Assembly: GCA_021413705.1 (NCBI GenBank) | Contig: JAIOPX010000048.1 | Span: forward strand, 1 to 63,915 | DNA: 63,915 nt | From: Planctomycetota bacterium | GTDB lineage: Bacteria > Planctomycetota > Planctomycetia > Pirellulales > UBA7805 | Reading direction: 5' to 3' | The notes under the pieces: model-generated | Told to the model about the DNA's origin: nothing | Database searches by the model: none | The model's input: only the letters and a program-made list of their open reading frames with translations | Part shown: piece by piece, positions 61,327 through 63,915 of the stretch | How positions within the stretch are numbered: position 1 is the first letter of the stretch | Layout: every line of letters begins with the position of its first letter | Translations under genes and position numbers: made by a program

Positions 61327-62649
61327 ATGAACAATCGGAAAAAGGGTCGTATGCGTAACGATCGCATGCGCGGCGGCGGGGGTGGTGGCGGCGGAGGAGG
61401 AGGAGGGGGAGGCGGAAGACGCCGTGGAGGCGGCGGGGGAGGCGGAAGGCCCCACTCGCATGGCCCACGACCGGGCTCCAATGAACCGCGAGACATGGAT
61501 GTTGGTCAAGACAATGGCGAGCCAGGCCCCATTGAGCCGGGCGGCGGTGTCTTGGAACTGCACCCCAACGGCTACGGGTTTCTCCGAGACCCCAACAATA
61601 ATTACTCGCGGGAACGAACGGATCCGTTCGTACCCGGCACGATGATCGACAAATTCCGTCTCCGTGAGGGCGTCTACATTCACGGGATGGTGCAACAAGG
61701 GCGTCGCCAGCAAGGCCCCCGGTTGCGCGAGATCGAGACCGTGGACGACATGAAGCCGGAGGAGTATGTCAACGTCAAGTCTTTTGACGAATTGACTCCG
61801 ATCAATCCGGAAACCTGGCTGAGGTTGGAAACGGGCCAAAATCCCATGACCACGCGGGTCATGGATCTGCTCACGCCCTTGGGCAAGGGACAACGCGCCT
61901 TGATCGTAGCTCCGCCGCGAACCGGCAAAACGATCATGCTGCAGCACATCAGCCAGGCTATTACGGCCAATCATCCAGGGTTGAAACTGGTCGTGTTGTT
62001 GGTTGACGAACGGCCCGAAGAAGTCACGGACATGAAACGGGCCGTCAAGGGAGAAGTCGTCGCTAGCAGCCTGGATCGAGACGTGGAAAGCCATGTGCGA
62101 CTCTCGCAGCTTGTCGTCGAACGCTGCAAGCGGCTGGCCGAGGAAGGCAAGGACGTGTTCCTGCTGATGGACTCGATCACTCGTATGGCCCGGGCATTCA
62201 ATAAGTGGGTCGGCAACACCGGCCGCACGATGAGCGGCGGCGTGGACATCAAAGCCTTGGACATTCCCAAAAAGCTGTTTGCTACAGCCCGGGTGTTCGA
62301 GGAAGGCGGCTCGCTGACGATCGTCGCCACGGCGCTGATCGACACCGGCAGCCGGATGGACGAACTGATCTTCCAGGAGTTCAAAGGAACGGGCAACATG
62401 GAGTTGGTGCTCGACCGCAAGTTGTCCGACCGCCGCGTGTGGCCGGCCATCGACATCAGCCAAAGCGGCACCCGGCGCGAAGAGAAGCTATTGGATGCGG
62501 ATACGCTCCATGCCGTGACCATGCTGCGAAGAACGCTGACATCCATGCACCATGTGGACGCCATGGAGCAGTTGATTAAGCAACTCGGCCGGTTTAAGTC
62601 GAACCAAGAGTTCATCCAGCTTATTGCTGGGGCCAAAGCCTTGGACTGA
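61327..62649 (+). CDS. rho: Transcription termination factor Rho with poly-Gly N-terminus
   Basis: 440 residues from the ATG at 61327; AAGGTGAG lies just upstream, and an in-frame GTG at 61324 is the alternative. The usual N-terminal helical Rho_N domain is absent. Instead there is a basic start (NNRKKGRMRNDRMR), 15 consecutive glycines, RRR, seven more glycines and an HGPRPG segment. From about residue 70 the protein is standard: cold-shock-like RNA-binding domain (GVLELHPNGYGFLRDP), Walker A (APPRTGKTIML), Walker B (VFLLMDSITRMARA), and R-loop residues (LIDTGSRMDELI). Rho unwinds RNA to end transcription. The RG-rich tail probably binds RNA or drives condensation. Confidence 0.97.
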   Translation: MNNRKKGRMRNDRMRGGGGGGGGGGGGGGGRRRGGGGGGGRPHSHGPRPGSNEPRDMDVGQDNGEPGPIEPGGGVLELHPNGYGFLRDPNNNYSRERTDPFVPGTMIDKFRLREGVYIHGMVQQGRRQQGPRLREIETVDDMKPEEYVNVKSFDELTPINPETWLRLETGQNPMTTRVMDLLTPLGKGQRALIVAPPRTGKTIMLQHISQAITANHPGLKLVVLLVDERPEEVTDMKRAVKGEVVASSLDRDVESHVRLSQLVVERCKRLAEEGKDVFLLMDSITRMARAFNKWVGNTGRTMSGGVDIKALDIPKKLFATARVFEEGGSLTIVATALIDTGSRMDELIFQEFKGTGNMELVLDRKLSDRRVWPAIDISQSGTRREEKLLDADTLHAVTMLRRTLTSMHHVDAMEQLIKQLGRFKSNQEFIQLIAGAKALD

Positions 62650-63044
62650 CAGCCGAAACACCCCGTAGGCAAACGTCGTGAGACTACGGCATTCCTGCGC
62701 GCTGCGAGTGAGACGCGGCTCGCAATGGGCGAGGGGGAGCGCCTTCGCCTGGAGGCGCAGCAGCTTGCAATAACGCTCAAGCAAAAACCAAATCTGCACC
62801 CCCCAACGGGTTCGTGGCTCGTCGCTGGCCCAAGATCCTTCATAATTTCGGCCTCTCGTCCCCCTCCGAGCCCTCTTAAATTCGGCTACCGCCGGAATAA
62901 TTTCTCCTCTCCTTAGTCATTGTCTGGCAAGCCTTTACGACACGAAGCGCTCGCCACGGAAAATTATTCAACGAAGGTTCAAGGCTTTGACCGCCATTGT
63001 ATGTGTGAGGGGATCATTCGCGCTAGCCAGGAAGCGACTGCGCC
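62650..63044 (+). other. Intergenic region between rho and the sigma pseudogene
   Basis: It contains GC-rich hairpin-like pieces (AGCGCCTTCGCCTGGAGGCGC around 62741) but no T-rich terminator that I can defend. No protein-like frame. Confidence 0.35.
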
Positions 63045-63569
63045 ATGAACGAAGTTGGCCACGATTCGTCCGAGGCTTTCATCACGCTGATTCTCCAGCA
63101 TGAGCGGCGACTCTGGCATTTTATCCTAGCCCTGGTTCCCACCGACCAGGACGCTGAGGACGTGCTCCAAGAAACGGCGGTCGTCCTCTGAAGAAAGCGG
63201 GACGAATTTCGCCCCGGTACGGACTTCTTAGCCTGGGCACGGGCTATCGCTCGAAACAAAGTGCTGGAATGGCGCAGGCGAGCAGCGTCTGCCGGCTCCT
63301 CATTGGACGAAGACGCGCTGGAGTAACTTGCCTCGGAGGCGGAAGCCCGGGCGGCATCCATCGACAAGCGTCAGGCTGCGATGCAAGACTGCATGCAAAG
63401 ACTCCCACAGACCGATGCCGAACTCATCCACCAACGCTATAGCGAGGGTTTGTCCGGCCTCGAGTTGGCCAAGAGACTGAAACGGCCGGTCAACTCCATC
63501 TATCAATCTCTCGGACGAATCCGCCGCACCTTGCTGGATTGCATCACCCGCAAACTGGCCCGGAACTGA
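63045..63569 (+). pseudogene. ECF sigma-factor gene with two in-frame stop codons
   Basis: Reading from the ATG at 63045 to the TGA at 63567-63569 gives a complete sigma-70 ECF protein of 174 codons. It opens with NEVGHDSSEAFITLILQHE, has the region 2 motif DVLQETAVVL-x-RKRDEF and the region 4 helix-turn-helix GLSGLELAKRLKRPVNSIYQ. It carries a TGA at 63189-63191, where the homolog at 490-1023 has Trp (VLWRKGDE), and a TAA at 63324-63326 within EDALE-x-LASEAEA. No full-length product can be made under the standard code. The downstream FecR relic is also damaged, so the pair has decayed together. Confidence 0.9.
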
Positions 63570-63572
63570 ACC

Positions 63573-63915
63573 ATGCCTCCCTCACCTGAGCAAATCGCAG
63601 AACTGCTCGAACCGGCCGATCGGCTCTGCGACGGCGCGTTGCCCCCCGAAGAGTCGGCACGGCTGAGTAAGTTATTAAGTTATTGCGAGAGAGCGACGAA
63701 CTTCGGCAATGCTTTCTGGGACACCGGGAGTTGCATGCTTCGCTCGCCTGGAGCGGTCGCGGAGGCCGAATCGCTGTCCTGGTTCAGCGTGAATTGGAAT
63801 TCTGATCGTTTGGCGTTATCGAGTGGTGAAGGGCATCCTGCCAAAATGGTCGCGGCATCCAGCCGCGAAGGTTTATTGCATGGGGCCAAAACCGAAGGGG
63901 GTCTAATTTGAGCTT
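63573..63915 (+). pseudogene. FecR-like gene remnant, frameshifted
   Basis: The ATG at 63573 begins a normal FecR-type N-terminus (EQIAELLEPADRLCDGALPP, EESARLSKLL). After about residue 36 the frame loses similarity. From 63689 another frame reads ESDELRQCFLGHRELHASLA followed by WSGR, the expected continuation (compare the FecR N-terminus family motif ELHAxLxW). A one- or two-base shift near 63,680 therefore breaks the gene. A small palindrome (GTCGCGGC-ATCCA-GCCGCGA) lies near 63850. The gene would be the partner of the sigma pseudogene, four bases upstream. The window ends here. Confidence 0.85.

Noticed and set aside
61315..62463. Minus-strand open frame of about 380 codons opposite rho
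   Set aside because: Antisense of a highly conserved gene; its proline run is the complement of the glycine codons.
63189..63191. TGA in the sigma gene as selenocysteine or as a reassigned Trp codon
   Set aside because: It lies at a conserved Trp, other genes here use TGA as a normal stop, no SECIS-like hairpin is apparent, and a second stop (TAA) follows in the same frame.
1..63915. CRISPR arrays, prophage or insertion sequences
   Set aside because: No evenly spaced direct repeats with spacers, and no transposase, integrase or phage structural gene was recognised; the repeats present are palindromic REP/MITE types.

Overview
The window reads as a chromosomal piece of a planctomycete (Pirellulales-like). 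The signs are three PEP-CTERM proteins ending in the VPEPST sorting motif, ECF sigma/FecR gene pairs of the planctomycete type, very large prepilin-type proteins with the H-X9-DG signature, a lysine-rich HU with an altered DNA-binding arm, secreted EF-hand-like/metallophosphoesterase proteins, and a gene for an archaeal-type methanofuran biosynthesis enzyme. No tRNA, rRNA, CRISPR array, transposase or phage gene was recognised. Function calls come from reading motifs by eye; no database search was possible.

Layout. 0-3.7 kb: tail of a PEP-CTERM gene, a terminator, then an ECF sigma factor, a FecR-like regulator and a second PEP-CTERM protein. 3.7-4.3 kb: palindromic repeats. 4.3-8.1 kb: a membrane-anchored giant HEAT-repeat protein. 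8.1-11.6 kb: two paralogous secreted metallophosphoesterases separated by a repeat element, followed by a VapBC-like toxin-antitoxin pair. 12.3-36.2 kb: one long minus-strand gene train, transcribed from 36.2 toward 12.3 kb: PQQ/TPR protein, squalene-cyclase-like repeat protein, MoxR ATPase, DUF58, BatA-like, VWA/amidotransferase-like, coiled-coil proteins, NPCBM-like protein, then three trypsin-like (S1C/HtrA-type) proteins. Only the first of those three in transcription order keeps the His-Asp-Ser triad; the other two have lost all three residues. Three genes of this train carry apparent deletion or frameshift scars.

36.9-39.6 kb: HU and a third PEP-CTERM protein. 39.8-41.4 kb: a membrane protein with a spermidine-synthase-like domain. 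41.6-48.3 kb: a cassette of two giant modular pseudopilins flanking two leucine-rich-repeat lipoproteins. 48.8-55.8 kb: mixed genes (zinc-ribbon protein, RNase D, Na+/H+ antiporter, MfnB-like enzyme, PHA-granule-type protein, CheY-like regulator, HEAT/TPR protein). 56.0-59.3 kb: glpD-glpK. 59.3-60.5 kb: a thioredoxin/YHS-like protein. 61.3-62.6 kb: Rho with a poly-glycine N-terminus. 63.0 kb to the end: an ECF sigma pseudogene with two in-frame stops and a frameshifted FecR relic.

The theme that ties the window together is a dense population of unrelated palindromic (REP/MITE-like) repeats. Several lie between genes, and at least four, plus a CTCTGTGT-type simple repeat, lie inside open reading frames and are translated in frame. 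They sit before or within signal peptides and inside a FAD enzyme. This in-frame repeat traffic and the protease/pseudoprotease/MoxR gene train are the strongest candidates for something undescribed.
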